Positions 24,488 to 32,882 of a stretch of DNA of 64,000 nt are shown here, one piece after another. This stretch comes from Neobacillus niacini. Lineage in GTDB: Bacteria; Bacillota; Bacilli; Bacillales; Cytobacillaceae. Position numbers and translations under genes: made by a program. Under the pieces are notes generated by a model. That model made no database searches and was not told the DNA's origin. It saw only the letters and a program-made list of their open reading frames with translations. Within the stretch, counting starts at the first letter, position 1. Every line of letters starts with the position of its first letter. The stretch covers positions 186,001-250,000 of the forward strand of contig NZ_JAMBOB010000005.1 in the NCBI RefSeq assembly GCF_023715415.1, in the 5' to 3' direction.

Positions 24488-24775
24488 TTATGTGGTTTGT
24501 TTTGTAAATAAATAATTTTCAAGATTCGAGAAGGAGGTGAAAAATTCAACCATAGAAACTTGCCCTTCTTTCTTTTGAAGAATATATAATTCCCCGTCAA
24601 ATGAATTGCATTTGATTCCTAGAACTCTTTCGTTAATCAAAACCACAATTTCAAACTTATTGACAATTTTTACTTTTCCATTGTATTTAGTTTCAATAAT
24701 TTGTTTAAGCAATGTCCATTTATGCATGACGTAGTGGGGTGCCCATTTTCCTTTTGTTTTAAATATAATTATCAC
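24488..24775 (-). CDS. Hypothetical small protein
   Basis: The 95-residue protein (MIIIFKTKGKWAPHYVMHKW) has alternating strand and helix character. Its start has no strong ribosome binding site (AGGTGATAAT). It belongs to the leftward set of small unknown genes near the repressor, an arrangement often seen for early genes of prophages. Confidence 0.45.
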   Translation of the reverse strand: MIIIFKTKGKWAPHYVMHKWTLLKQIIETKYNGKVKIVNKFEIVVLINERVLGIKCNSFDGELYILQKKEGQVSMVEFFTSFSNLENYLFTKQTT

Positions 24776-24841
24776 CTATTTGTAGTATTCCTTTAATCTA
24801 ATAAAATATGTCACTTCGTTTCCAGTTAATCCATATCAAAT

Positions 24842-24862
24842 AAAAAAGACGGGGTACCCGTC
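24842..24862 (-). terminator. Intrinsic terminator for the leftward gene
   Basis: GACGGG (24848-24853) pairs with CCCGTC (24857-24862). On the minus strand six Ts follow directly. It ends the gene at 24865. Confidence 0.65.
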
Positions 24863-24864
24863 CT

Positions 24865-25116
24865 TTAAAGGCGTAAATCATTAAAATCTGTAATTGGTGG
24901 GTGTGTTAGTGGTTCAATATACTCTTTCATGTCATTCACTAATTGCTCAGGATTTTTATATTGTCTTAATTCCACTTTATGCACTTTTACCACTGTCCCA
25001 AATTTTCTGAGATGAAAATGGACAAATGTGCTGTCCCACCCCAGCGATATGTCGCTTTTGTATTTCAAACAAAGCAAATTCAGCGTATCTTCCAGCAATT
25101 CTCGAACCGTTATCAT
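24865..25116 (-). CDS. Hypothetical small protein
   Basis: ATG 25116 is preceded by TAGGAGTG and gives an 83-residue product (MITVRELLEDTLNLLC); a GTG two codons upstream is possible. It is soluble, with helical ends and a strand-rich centre (TFVHFHLRKFGTVVKVHKVEL, in parts). Function is unknown. It lies between two terminators in the leftward small-gene cluster. Confidence 0.5.
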   Translation of the reverse strand: MITVRELLEDTLNLLCLKYKSDISLGWDSTFVHFHLRKFGTVVKVHKVELRQYKNPEQLVNDMKEYIEPLTHPPITDFNDLRL

Positions 25117-25134
25117 TATCACTCCTAATCAAAA

Positions 25135-25157
25135 GGGCACTCAAGACTTGAGTACCC
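25135..25157 (-). terminator. Probable terminator after the repressor gene
   Basis: GGGCACTCAAG (25135-25145) and CTTGAGTACCC (25147-25157) pair with one mismatch. On the minus strand only four Ts follow, so efficiency is uncertain. Confidence 0.45.
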
Positions 25158-25244
25158 AGGAAAAAGAAAGGTGTTTTAGAAAGAAGGTTATCAAACTCCA
25201 AAAACTAAATCTTTCTTTTATTTATATATGATGGATGTCCTGTT

Positions 25245-25784
25245 TTATTCCAGAAAACGGATATTTCCATCGATATGTCCCTTATTTTTTTTTTCAGTTG
25301 GATGGAGGGCTTTTTTCTTTTCCTTCTCTTTCTTGAATTCAGCAAATTCGAGGAACGTCTCAAGGTTACTCAATGCCTGTTTCCGATGAAAGTTCTCCTT
25401 CATGACAGACAGTATTTTGATAATTGAAAAATTTCCTTTCAATAAAAGGGAAAGACTCTCCACTTCGGATAGTTCCATTCCCTCCAGTAAAAGTCGGATT
25501 TCTTCTATATATTCATTTCTTTTTTCCGTGTTGTAATTATTCTGCAAATTGATCCCCATTTCAGGACTTTCAATCAGCCCGAAATCAGCCATTCTCGATA
25601 AGGGGATTTCAAGGGCTGAAAACAAATCAGCCACAATGGACGGATTCGGATTGTCGATTTTTTCATTTTCCAGATTCGAAAGATAACTGAGCGTCACCCC
25701 AGATGTCCTTGACAGCCCTCTTACTTTAAGCCCTTTGTTTAGCCGTTCCTTTTTGATAAATGGTCCCAGTTTCAATTTCATCAT
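25245..25784 (-). CDS. XRE/SinR-type phage-like repressor
   Basis: I start the protein at ATG 25784, directly after GGAGAGGGG; 21 upstream codons lack a ribosome binding site. The 179-residue product begins with an XRE helix-turn-helix (about 3-65: FIKKERLNKGLKVRGLSRTSG, then TLSYLSNLEN and NPSIVADLFSALEIPLS). A helical dimerisation part (about 85-150) and a lysine-rich tail follow. It is divergent from the small gene at 26028 beside the serine recombinase. It probably keeps the element silent by binding the shared operators between the two genes. No protease domain is present, so induction would not follow the lambda scheme. Confidence 0.8.
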   Translation of the reverse strand: MMKLKLGPFIKKERLNKGLKVRGLSRTSGVTLSYLSNLENEKIDNPNPSIVADLFSALEIPLSRMADFGLIESPEMGINLQNNYNTEKRNEYIEEIRLLLEGMELSEVESLSLLLKGNFSIIKILSVMKENFHRKQALSNLETFLEFAEFKKEKEKKKALHPTEKKNKGHIDGNIRFLE

Positions 25785-25796
25785 CCCCTCTCCATT

Positions 25797-25967
25797 ATTA
25801 TACCATGAACAAAGAACACTTAAACTGTTCTCAAATAAAATATTCAAAATTTCATGAATCCAAATTTTTTTAAAAAATTTTTCGTCCCCTCTAGATATTG
25901 GCTATTTTCGTCTGTATACTACTTACACATTAAAAAATGTAAATCAAAAAACGTTTTTTGTTCATGG
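25797..25967. promoter_or_regulatory. Divergent control region with matching inverted sites
   Basis: On the minus strand a perfect -10 (TATAAT, complement of 25797-25802) serves the repressor. Beside it lies TTTGTTCATGG (complement of 25803-25813). The identical 11 bases occur on the plus strand at 25957-25967 on the side of the rightward genes. A further palindrome GAACA-N7-TGTTC lies at 25813-25829 next to the repressor promoter. Identical sites in opposite orientation near two divergent promoters suggest binding by the XRE repressor. Confidence 0.5.
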
Positions 25968-26027
25968 AATGAGACAAATCACCATATACATAAGATTAGA
26001 ATAGGGATAGTGGGGGAGATGATTAGA

Positions 26028-26201
26028 ATGGAGGACAAAAAAGAAAAAGTCAAATTAAGATTTCGTTTTCACCATTCCCACAGCAAGGATGGAAAAACAG
26101 CCGAGGAAATCATCCAGTCATTGGTGGATTCAACCATAAAAAGAGTCTTAGCCGAAAATGAAAAAAAGTATTATAATAGATTGAAAGAACATACCTCTTA
26201 G
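26028..26201 (+). CDS. Small basic protein upstream of the serine recombinase
   Basis: ATG 26028 is spaced nine bases after GGGGGAG and gives a 57-residue protein (MEDKKEKVKLRFRFHHSHS); an upstream ATG at 26019 is too close to that site. It is rich in Lys, Arg and His and has a helical C-terminal half (AEEIIQSLVDSTIKRVLAENE). Its size, charge and position directly before the recombinase are compatible with a recombination directionality factor. The 58-residue SprB of SPbeta plays that role. I see no sequence proof of this. Confidence 0.5.
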   Translation: MEDKKEKVKLRFRFHHSHSKDGKTAEEIIQSLVDSTIKRVLAENEKKYYNRLKEHTS

Positions 26202-26222
26202 TGAAACTAAGAGGTATTTTTT
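26192..26222 (+). terminator. Strong terminator before the serine recombinase
   Basis: TACCTCTTAGT (26192-26202) pairs perfectly with ACTAAGAGGTA (26206-26216) around GAA, followed by Ts. It overlaps the end of the small gene and lies 19 bases before the recombinase start, so it could limit read-through into it. Confidence 0.75.
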
Positions 26223-26240
26223 TGTATTGGAGGTATTGCA

Positions 26241-27821
26241 ATGGAAAATAATCTTGCTGCCATATATGTTCGTGTTTCTACACTGAAGGATTCACAAAAG
26301 GACAGTCCTGAACACCAAAAGGCATACTGTCTGGAAAAAGCAAAGGTGGAAGGATTGGAAGCGCCATTTATCTACGAAGATAAATCCACTGGAACCAGCA
26401 TCGTGCAACGTGATGATATAAAAGAATTATTGGCGGATGCCCAAAAAGGACTTTTTAGTACGGTTATTTTTGCCTCACTATCCCGTTTCTCAAGGGATTC
26501 GTTAGATGCCATTATTTTAAAAAGAAAATTGGTAAATGCATTAGGAATAAGATTAATCAGTATTGATGACACATATGATTCAAAGGAAAAAGACGATGAA
26601 ATGCTTTTCACCATCATCTCTGCTGTCAATCAAAAGCTGTCAGAACAAATATCCCTTTCTTCAAGGCGCGGAATAAGACAATCTGCTATGTCAGGAAATT
26701 TTACGGGTTCATTTCCTCCATTCGGCTATAAAAAAGTGACAATAGAAGAGGATAATAAAAAACGAAAATTACTTAAAATGGATGAGAAAAATGCCAGTAT
26801 CGTTCAGCAAATCTTTGAGTGGTATTGTTATCAAGGTATGGGAGAAAAACAAATTGTCAATGAATTAAATGCGATGGAAATACCCTCACCTAGGAAAAAG
26901 GGTCCGTGGGGTGTTACATCCGTTCAGCGGATTTTACAGAACCCAGTCTATACTGGAAAAAATGTATTTGGAAAATATACGACAAAAAAACACTATGACA
27001 ATATCGATGATATGCAGAACAGGCGAATGAAACTAGTTCAAGTAGAACAGGAATTATGGAATAGTTCTGAAGGGAAAGCATGGGAACCTATTATTGATGA
27101 TGAAACATTCAAAAAATCCCAAGAGATGAGGCTTAAGCGAGGAGGCGGGAAGCGTGGTGGAGTAAGGAACATTAAAGCGAATGCTTTTGCAGGTATTGTG
27201 CAATGTGCTCATTGTGGAAGCAGTTATACAAACAAGAAAAGTGGGAAAGTGGGAAAAAAAGGGCAAGAGTACCGATATTTAATGTGCTCAAGACGGAGTA
27301 GAATGGGTCCAGCAGGTTGCGAGAATGGATTATGGATACAATACGATAAATTTCGTGACGCACTCATCAATGAATTAACTCTTTTTTTAAAAGATGCCAT
27401 TCAAGTGGAAGATATTTCTCAAAAGGTAGAAATTCCAACATATAATATAGAAGATAACAGTGAAAAAGATTTGAAGAAATACAAAGAACTAATTAATCAA
27501 ACCAGATACCTTCTTGCGGATCTTCGAAAGGATAAAAAACTGGGAGAAATCGACGAGGGGCAATATCAATTTGAAAAAGAAAAGTATGAAAAAGAAATTG
27601 AGGAATTTGAAAAAAAGTTAAAAGCCATTTCACCGAAAAAACTTCCTGAACAAGACAAAGAAAAAACAAGGGAAGAAATCAAAAAGGCATTAGAGGAATT
27701 GCAGAAATTGAATGTTTCTGATGTAGCAGAATTGCAGTTTATTTTAAAGCAGCTGATTGACCGAATCGATGTTCATCAAGATGGAAATGTGGATATATAT
27801 ACTCCTCTTGGGAAATTGTAG
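26241..27821 (+). CDS. Large serine recombinase (integrase/excisionase of the element)
   Basis: The 526-residue protein has the full layout of large serine recombinases. The N-terminal catalytic domain carries nucleophile Ser13 (AIYVRVSTLKD) and arginines in SLSRFSRDS and SLSSRRGIRQS. A recombinase domain follows (about 155-290: FPPFGYKKV, ILQNPVYTGKNVFGKY). The zinc ribbon has Cys322, Cys325, Cys349 and Cys360. A coiled-coil C-terminus completes it (about 400-505). Such enzymes integrate phages and elements and, with a directionality factor, excise them. The gene ends 21 bases before the broken gerE, so the attachment site adjoins it. The ribosome binding site is GGAGGT. Confidence 0.95.
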   Translation: MENNLAAIYVRVSTLKDSQKDSPEHQKAYCLEKAKVEGLEAPFIYEDKSTGTSIVQRDDIKELLADAQKGLFSTVIFASLSRFSRDSLDAIILKRKLVNALGIRLISIDDTYDSKEKDDEMLFTIISAVNQKLSEQISLSSRRGIRQSAMSGNFTGSFPPFGYKKVTIEEDNKKRKLLKMDEKNASIVQQIFEWYCYQGMGEKQIVNELNAMEIPSPRKKGPWGVTSVQRILQNPVYTGKNVFGKYTTKKHYDNIDDMQNRRMKLVQVEQELWNSSEGKAWEPIIDDETFKKSQEMRLKRGGGKRGGVRNIKANAFAGIVQCAHCGSSYTNKKSGKVGKKGQEYRYLMCSRRSRMGPAGCENGLWIQYDKFRDALINELTLFLKDAIQVEDISQKVEIPTYNIEDNSEKDLKKYKELINQTRYLLADLRKDKKLGEIDEGQYQFEKEKYEKEIEEFEKKLKAISPKKLPEQDKEKTREEIKKALEELQKLNVSDVAELQFILKQLIDRIDVHQDGNVDIYTPLGKL

Positions 27822-27842
27822 TCAATTATAGGTGATTCATAA

Positions 27843-27932
27843 CACGTGGCGAATGCTATGCAAAAGCTTGGTGTTAAGGGGCGTTCACAAGCAGTTGTAG
27901 AGCTCCTTCGTATGGGAGAGCTAGAACTTTAA
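27843..27932 (+). pseudogene. gerE: 3' fragment of gerE at the right end of the element
   Basis: The frame reads HVANAMQKLGVKG and RSQAVVELLRMGELEL before TAA 27930-27932. This is the C-terminal half of the LuxR-type helix-turn-helix of GerE, the last mother-cell transcription factor of Bacillus sporulation, which is about 74 residues long. The bases immediately upstream (a stop codon at 27840-27842) do not continue gerE, so the coding sequence is cut at about this point. The downstream genes ysmB and racE are the normal right neighbours of gerE. The first 45 or so codons must lie at the far end of the element, left of this window. The crossover site probably lies within the first dozen bases of the fragment. 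Confidence 0.92.
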
Positions 27933-27934
27933 TC

Positions 27935-27972
27935 ATGACCGGCATCCTACGGGAGGCCGGTTCATGTTTTTA
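27935..27972 (+). terminator. Terminator of gerE
   Basis: ACCGGC and GCCGGT form a stem around CATCCTACGGGAG, with extra flanking pairs, followed by a T-rich tract. It is the natural end of the gerE transcript. Confidence 0.6.
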
Positions 27973-28127
27973 TGAGGAATTATACATAGAATCAACATGT
28001 ATTTTGTGAAGAGATAGATTCTTGCTTGTAATTTTAGCGAAAAAAGTAGAAAATAAGAGCAAGATTGTAAAATGGAAGAGTCTGCGAAAACATGGCAAAG
28101 GGACGCCTCATATAGGAGTGTTATAGA

Positions 28128-28577
28128 ATGACTGTCGAAAAATCACAAATGATTAGCGGTGAAATTGTCGCTAGAATAGAAAAGGACATGCGTTATATTT
28201 CAGGAATTATTAAGCAAAAGGGCAGAGAAATGCTTACTCATTATAAAATAACTCCGCCCCAATTTATTGCATTGCAATGGCTTTTTGAAGATGGTGACAT
28301 GACCATTGGAGAGTTGTCTACCAAAATGTATTTGGCCTTCAGTACGACTACAGACCTTGTTGATCGGATGGAAAAAAGTCAACTAGTTGTCCGGGTAAAG
28401 GATCCTAAGGATCGTCGTGTTGTCCGAATTCACCTGCTTGAAGAAGGCGAAAGAATTATTGATGAAGTAATTAAGAAACGACAAGTTTACTTAGAAGAAG
28501 TTTTAACGAATTTCTCCTTAGAAGAAATTCAACAATTTCAAACACATTTAATGAAACTGCATCAAGATATGCGTTAA
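28128..28577 (+). CDS. ysmB: MarR-family regulator YsmB
   Basis: The 149-residue protein has a MarR winged helix (about 35-120: [22 protein letters not shown], then the wing [21 protein letters not shown]). In Bacillus subtilis ysmB lies between gerE and racE, exactly as here. Its targets are not well known. The ribosome binding site is AGGAGTG. The racE gene follows after 16 bases, so the two are probably co-transcribed. Confidence 0.85.
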   Translation: MTVEKSQMISGEIVARIEKDMRYISGIIKQKGREMLTHYKITPPQFIALQWLFEDGDMTIGELSTKMYLAFSTTTDLVDRMEKSQLVVRVKDPKDRRVVRIHLLEEGERIIDEVIKKRQVYLEEVLTNFSLEEIQQFQTHLMKLHQDMR

Positions 28578-28593
28578 AAAAGAGGCGAGAATT

Positions 28594-29388
28594 TTGAAAC
28601 AACCAATTGGTGTCATAGATTCCGGAGTTGGCGGTTTAACGGTTGCGAAAGAGATCATGAGACAGCTTCCGAATGAAAAAATTATTTATTTGGGAGATAC
28701 GGCCAGGTGCCCATACGGCCCAAGACCTCTTAAGGAAGTTAAAAAATTCACCTGGGAACTGACTACATTCTTGTTAGAAAAAAATATTAAGATGCTCGTC
28801 ATTGCCTGCAACACGGCAACGGCGGCAGTCCTAGATGACATAAGAAATGAGCTAAGGATTCCGGTACTTGGAGTTATCTATCCGGGAGCACGAGCTGCAA
28901 TCAAAACCACAAAGAATTACCGAGTAGGGATTATTGGGACAGAAGGTACCATCAAAAGCGGTGCTTATGAAAAAGCATTAAAAGCACTAAACAGCCGATT
29001 ATATGTAACAGGACAAGCTTGCCCGAAATTCGTTCCGCTAGTTGAGAGCGGAGAATATGACGGAGAAATTGCAGAGAGAATTGTCGTCGAAGCGCTAAAG
29101 CCGCTGCAAAATCAAAATTTAGATACACTAATCCTTGGCTGCACTCATTACCCCTTACTCGAACCACTTATTCAAAAAGTGATGGGCGAAACTGTAAATA
29201 TCATTAGTTCTGGTGATGAAACAGCAAGGGAGATTAGTGCCATTCTTCAATATAACGGAATCCTCGAAACAGATGAGGAAATAACTGAACATGAATTTTA
29301 CACAACAGGTTCGAAGTATATTTTTTCAAAAATTGCTTCTCAGTGGCTGGGTGAACCCATCAATAATGTTAAAAAGATTAAACTATAA
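28594..29388 (+). CDS. racE: Glutamate racemase
   Basis: The 264-residue cytoplasmic enzyme interconverts L- and D-glutamate and supplies D-glutamate for peptidoglycan. It has the substrate-binding start [16 protein letters not shown] and the two catalytic cysteines, Cys72 ([10 protein letters not shown]) and Cys183 ([10 protein letters not shown]). The start is TTG 28594 after AGAGGCG. The length fits the RacE/MurI family. The gene follows ysmB and ends in its own terminator. Confidence 0.95.
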   Translation: MKQPIGVIDSGVGGLTVAKEIMRQLPNEKIIYLGDTARCPYGPRPLKEVKKFTWELTTFLLEKNIKMLVIACNTATAAVLDDIRNELRIPVLGVIYPGARAAIKTTKNYRVGIIGTEGTIKSGAYEKALKALNSRLYVTGQACPKFVPLVESGEYDGEIAERIVVEALKPLQNQNLDTLILGCTHYPLLEPLIQKVMGETVNIISSGDETAREISAILQYNGILETDEEITEHEFYTTGSKYIFSKIASQWLGEPINNVKKIKL

Positions 29389-29390
29389 TT

Positions 29391-29421
29391 AAGCTCCCAT
29401 TACAGGAGCTTGATTTTTTTT
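29391..29421 (+). terminator. Terminator of racE
   Basis: AAGCTCC (29391-29397) pairs with GGAGCTT (29405-29411), then a T tract. Confidence 0.7.
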
Positions 29422-29525
29422 GAAAAAAATCAAAGAATGTCCTAATTTTCTTTTCCAAAGACGGTCTAATTAGTTTAATAGGCTCGTATACATGATAGTA
29501 CAAACTGTCTTAGGAGGGAAAAAAT

Positions 29526-30572
29526 ATGTCAAAAAATAAAGTCAAACCCCTTGTTACAGCCGTATTCGCTTCAACACTTCTATTATCGGGGTGCGGTTTG
29601 TTTGGGAAAGAAGTCCAGAAAAAAGTTGATCCGCCAAAACAGGTTACAGTAACGGATACGAACCCAACTAAGGAAACCACCGGCCAGAATGAAGAAGTCG
29701 AAGGCACAGTGAAGACAGAGTTATACTTAATCAATAAAGATGGGTTAGTGGTGCCGCAAACATTAACACTTCCGAAAACAACCTCGGTTGCAAAGCAAGC
29801 CTTAGAACATTTAGTTGCGAATGGACCAGTTACCGACATGCTTCCAAATGATTTCCGTGCTGTCTTACCAGAAGAAACTCAAATTTCTGTAAACATTAAA
29901 GATGGTGTAGCGGTAGTCGACTTCTCGAAGGAGTTTAAAAACTACCAGCCAGAGGATGAAAGAAAAATCCTTGAATCTATCACATGGACACTTACACAAT
30001 TTGACACAATTGAGAAAGTGAAGCTTCAAATGAATGGACATGACTTAACGGAAATGCCTGTTAATGGCACGCCGATTAGTGAAAATCTATCAAGGGCAAC
30101 TGGAATTAACATTGATACCGCTGGCGTCATTGATATCACGAACACAAAGCCAGTAACCGTCTATTATATCGGCGGTGAAGAAGATTCGTACTACTATGTA
30201 CCTGTCACGAAGAGGGTAAATACAAGTGAGAAAAATAATATTGTTGCGGTCGTTAATGAATTGGTCAAAGGTCCAAATTCAAAGTCTAATCTTGCTTCAG
30301 AGTTTATGCCTGACGTGGAGCTTCTAGAGGCACCAAAAATTGAAGATGGAAAAGTTACTTTGAACTTTAATAAATCCATCTACGGAAGCTTTGAAGAAAA
30401 AATTGTTTCTCAGCATTTACTTAACGCACTTGTCCTTTCGTTGACTGAGCAAAAAGGCATTGAAAGTGTTGCGGTTACTGTAGATGGCAAGGCTGATTTG
30501 GTAAATGATAAAGGTGATAAATTATCTGAGCCAGTAACTCGCCCAGAAAAAGTCAATACAGGTAGTTTTTAA
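29526..30572 (+). CDS. gerM: Spore germination lipoprotein GerM
   Basis: The 348-residue protein has a lipoprotein signal peptide with the lipobox LLSGC, the lipidated residue being Cys23. A short linker and two GerMN domains follow (about 65-185 and 205-330). In Bacillus subtilis GerM is needed for normal engulfment, cortex formation and germination and is anchored outside the membrane. Its place between racE and rph is conserved. The ribosome binding site is TAGGAGGG. Sporulation-specific transcription is known for the family; no promoter is obvious to me. Confidence 0.92.
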   Translation: MSKNKVKPLVTAVFASTLLLSGCGLFGKEVQKKVDPPKQVTVTDTNPTKETTGQNEEVEGTVKTELYLINKDGLVVPQTLTLPKTTSVAKQALEHLVANGPVTDMLPNDFRAVLPEETQISVNIKDGVAVVDFSKEFKNYQPEDERKILESITWTLTQFDTIEKVKLQMNGHDLTEMPVNGTPISENLSRATGINIDTAGVIDITNTKPVTVYYIGGEEDSYYYVPVTKRVNTSEKNNIVAVVNELVKGPNSKSNLASEFMPDVELLEAPKIEDGKVTLNFNKSIYGSFEEKIVSQHLLNALVLSLTEQKGIESVAVTVDGKADLVNDKGDKLSEPVTRPEKVNTGSF

Positions 30573-30685
30573 AAATGTATTTTTGATATACTATATAGTG
30601 ACAATCAGGGAGGTTGCCTTAAGGCCGCCTCTTCTTTATTTGTGTAAGTAAAACATGTGGGAATTCACAACAAGGAGGAAATAAT

Positions 30686-31438
30686 ATGCGGGTTGATGGC
30701 AGGGAGTCATTTCAATTAAGACCAATACATATTGAAACAAATTATTTAATGCATCCAGAAGGCTCTGTCCTTATTTCTGTTGGAAATACGAAGGTAATTT
30801 GCACAGCCAGCATCGAGGAGAGAGTTCCGCCTTTTATGCGCGGTGAAGGCAAAGGCTGGATTACGGCCGAATATTCCATGCTGCCACGGGCAACAGAAAC
30901 AAGAAATATTCGTGAGTCTTCAAAAGGGAAAGTTACCGGAAGAACAATGGAAATCCAGCGTTTAATTGGACGTGCCCTAAGAGCAATCGTCGATTTATCT
31001 TCATTAGGGGAAAGAACAGTATGGATTGATTGCGATGTTATTCAAGCTGATGGCGGTACAAGGACCGCTTCCATTACCGGAGCATTTGTCGCAATGGCCA
31101 TTGCCCTTCATCGACTTGGAGAAAAAAAGAAAATGAATTTCCCGATTACAGATTACCTAGCAGCAACGAGTGTCGGAGTATTAAAAAATAAGGAAACGGT
31201 TCTTGATTTGAATTATGCTGAAGATTCCAAAGCACAAGTAGATATGAATATCGTAATGACGGGAAATGGAGAATTCGTGGAATTACAGGGAACTGGCGAA
31301 GAATCCACCTTCTCTTATCAACAGCTTCAAGATATGTTAGGTGTCGCTCAAGAAGGGCTGCTTGAACTGTTTGAACATCAAAAGGCAGCATTAGGGGAAG
31401 AAATTACGGCGAAGATTGAAGCAAGACGGAAAAAATAA
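30686..31438 (+). CDS. rph: Ribonuclease PH
   Basis: The 250-residue enzyme trims tRNA 3' ends by phosphorolysis. Diagnostic segments are [14 protein letters not shown] at the start, [39 protein letters not shown] and [20 protein letters not shown] (each near the expected place). The length fits the family and no residue seems missing. It has a strong ribosome binding site (AAGGAGGAA). The rdgB gene follows within 14 bases, so both are likely in one transcript. Confidence 0.95.
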   Translation: MRVDGRESFQLRPIHIETNYLMHPEGSVLISVGNTKVICTASIEERVPPFMRGEGKGWITAEYSMLPRATETRNIRESSKGKVTGRTMEIQRLIGRALRAIVDLSSLGERTVWIDCDVIQADGGTRTASITGAFVAMAIALHRLGEKKKMNFPITDYLAATSVGVLKNKETVLDLNYAEDSKAQVDMNIVMTGNGEFVELQGTGEESTFSYQQLQDMLGVAQEGLLELFEHQKAALGEEITAKIEARRKK

Positions 31439-31451
31439 GGGGATATGGAGT

Positions 31452-32060
31452 ATGAAGGAAGTTATTATTGCTACCAAAAATACAGGTAAGGCGAAAGAAT
31501 TTGAACATATTTTTACTCCAAGAGGGATTGTAGTCAAGACCCTGATTGATTTTCCGGAAATCGAGGATGTCGAAGAAACAGGCTCCACTTTTGAAGAGAA
31601 TGCAATATTAAAAGCAGAATCTGTTTCGAAACAATTAAATATAATGGTGATTGGCGATGATTCTGGCTTAATTGTGGATGCATTAGATGGCAGACCAGGT
31701 ATTTATTCAGCACGTTATGCAGGGGAAGAGCCAAAAGATGATCAGAAAAATCTTGAAAAGGTTCTTGATGAATTACAGGGAGTCTCTGATGAAAATCGGA
31801 CTGCTCGATTTTATTGTGCCCTTGCGGTAGCAGTGCCAGGCAAAGAGACAATTACTGTGTCTGGGACTTGTGAAGGACGAATTCTGGAAGAGCAAAGGGG
31901 AACATATGGATTTGGGTATGATCCCGTCTTTTATGTGCCGGGAAAAGGCTGCACCATGGCAGAACTATCTTCCAATGAAAAAAATAAAATAAGTCATCGG
32001 GCAAATGCATTGAATAAGCTGGACGGTATCTTAGATTCTATCGTAAAGAGAGCGGATTAA
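31452..32060 (+). CDS. rdgB: XTP/dITP diphosphatase (YsnA)
   Basis: The start ATG 31452 is nine bases after AAGGGG and gives [20 protein letters not shown], the usual N-terminus; a longer frame overlaps rph. The 202-residue HAM1/RdgB enzyme hydrolyses non-canonical purine nucleoside triphosphates and keeps them out of DNA. Motifs include [37 protein letters not shown] (in parts) and [11 protein letters not shown]. The ysnB gene follows two bases later. Confidence 0.93.
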   Translation: MKEVIIATKNTGKAKEFEHIFTPRGIVVKTLIDFPEIEDVEETGSTFEENAILKAESVSKQLNIMVIGDDSGLIVDALDGRPGIYSARYAGEEPKDDQKNLEKVLDELQGVSDENRTARFYCALAVAVPGKETITVSGTCEGRILEEQRGTYGFGYDPVFYVPGKGCTMAELSSNEKNKISHRANALNKLDGILDSIVKRAD

Positions 32061-32062
32061 TC

Positions 32063-32584
32063 ATGAGCAAGGTTCTAGTTGTTAGTGATAGCCATGGTTT
32101 AACGAGAGAGCTCGAGGTAGTAAGGGAGCGGCATTTGCACGAAGTCGATTTAATGATCCATTGTGGAGACTCTGAGTTGTTGGCTGACGATAAATCGATA
32201 AGTGGTTATTTGACCGTGAAGGGGAATTGCGACTTTGGGGGCGGATATCCATTAGAAACAACAACCGAGATTGCTGGTCGAAAGTTCTTGGTTACACATG
32301 GTCACAAGTATTCAGTAAAGTCTTCATTAATGAACTTAAAATATAAGGCAGCAGAAGTTGATGCAGATATCGCCTGTTTTGGGCACTCTCATGTATTGGG
32401 AGCAGAAGTTATTGGAGATACGTTGTTCTTGAACCCTGGAAGCATACGCTTGCCCCGGGAACGTATGGAGAAAACGTATGTGATTCTAGAGTTACTGGAT
32501 GAGTCGATTAAAATGTCCGTATATGACATTAGTGGACAGGAACTTAAAGATTTAGCCTTTGAATTTGCCTTGCCGAAAAAATGA
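32063..32584 (+). CDS. ysnB: YfcE-type metallophosphoesterase YsnB
   Basis: The 173-residue protein has the metal-binding motifs of calcineurin-like phosphoesterases: DSHG (8-11), CGDSE near residue 36, GNCD near 55, THGHKYS near 78, and FGHSH near 105. The Bacillus YsnB/YfcE group hydrolyses phosphodiesters in vitro; its cellular substrate is unknown. The gene begins two bases after rdgB, so translation may be coupled. A terminator follows. Confidence 0.88.
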   Translation: MSKVLVVSDSHGLTRELEVVRERHLHEVDLMIHCGDSELLADDKSISGYLTVKGNCDFGGGYPLETTTEIAGRKFLVTHGHKYSVKSSLMNLKYKAAEVDADIACFGHSHVLGAEVIGDTLFLNPGSIRLPRERMEKTYVILELLDESIKMSVYDISGQELKDLAFEFALPKK

Positions 32585-32613
32585 GGGAAGATTATTTCTT
32601 CCCCATTTTATTT
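32583..32613 (+). terminator. Terminator after ysnB
   Basis: GGGAAG and CTTCCC form the stem around ATTATTT, followed by a T-rich tract. Confidence 0.6.
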
Positions 32614-32638
32614 TTATGAAAAAAGTTATTAAATAGTG

Positions 32639-32667
32639 TTGACTTTTGATTATATGGATTATATAAT
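32639..32667 (+). promoter_or_regulatory. Sigma-A promoter of the tRNA gene
   Basis: TTGACT (32639-32644), 17 bases, TATAAT (32662-32667), placed 27 bases before the tRNA. This is a near-consensus vegetative promoter. Confidence 0.8.
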
Positions 32668-32693
32668 AAATCTTGTCTTTGAAATACAAATAC

Positions 32694-32770
32694 GTCCCAG
32701 TAGCTCAGCCGGATAGAGCATACGCCTTCTAAGCGTACGGTCGGGAGTTCGAATCTCTCCTGGGACGCCA
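32694..32770 (+). tRNA. tRNA-Arg (anticodon TCT)
   Basis: The 77-base sequence folds as a tRNA. The acceptor arms GTCCCAG and CTGGGAC are followed by G and an encoded CCA. The D arm is AGCTCAG..., the anticodon loop CTTCTAA carries TCT at 32728-32730, and the T arm contains GGAGTTCGAATCTCC. It reads AGA codons. It has its own strong promoter and terminator. A tRNA at this position next to ysoA is also known in Bacillus subtilis. Confidence 0.97.
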
Positions 32771-32793
32771 TTTAACTACATACCAAACTTACT

Positions 32794-32822
32794 ACTCACC
32801 TTCAGAAGGTGAGTTTTTTTGT
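32794..32822 (+). terminator. Terminator of the tRNA gene
   Basis: ACTCACCTT (32794-32802) pairs perfectly with AAGGTGAGT (32806-32814), followed by Ts. Confidence 0.75.
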
Positions 32823-32882
32823 TTTTACCAAATTTCATGCTAAACTAATTTCCATATAGTAGAAGTAGAGGGCGGTATACAT

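Noticed and set aside
25970..26027. Sigma-K or sigma-E promoter for the recombinase region
   Set aside because: CATAAGATT and TATACATA resemble the -10 patterns, but no -35 at the right distance is present. Mother-cell expression therefore cannot be claimed from sequence.
1..27842. Conjugative element (ICE)
   Set aside because: No relaxase, coupling ATPase or type IV secretion genes are visible in this part. They could lie left of the window.
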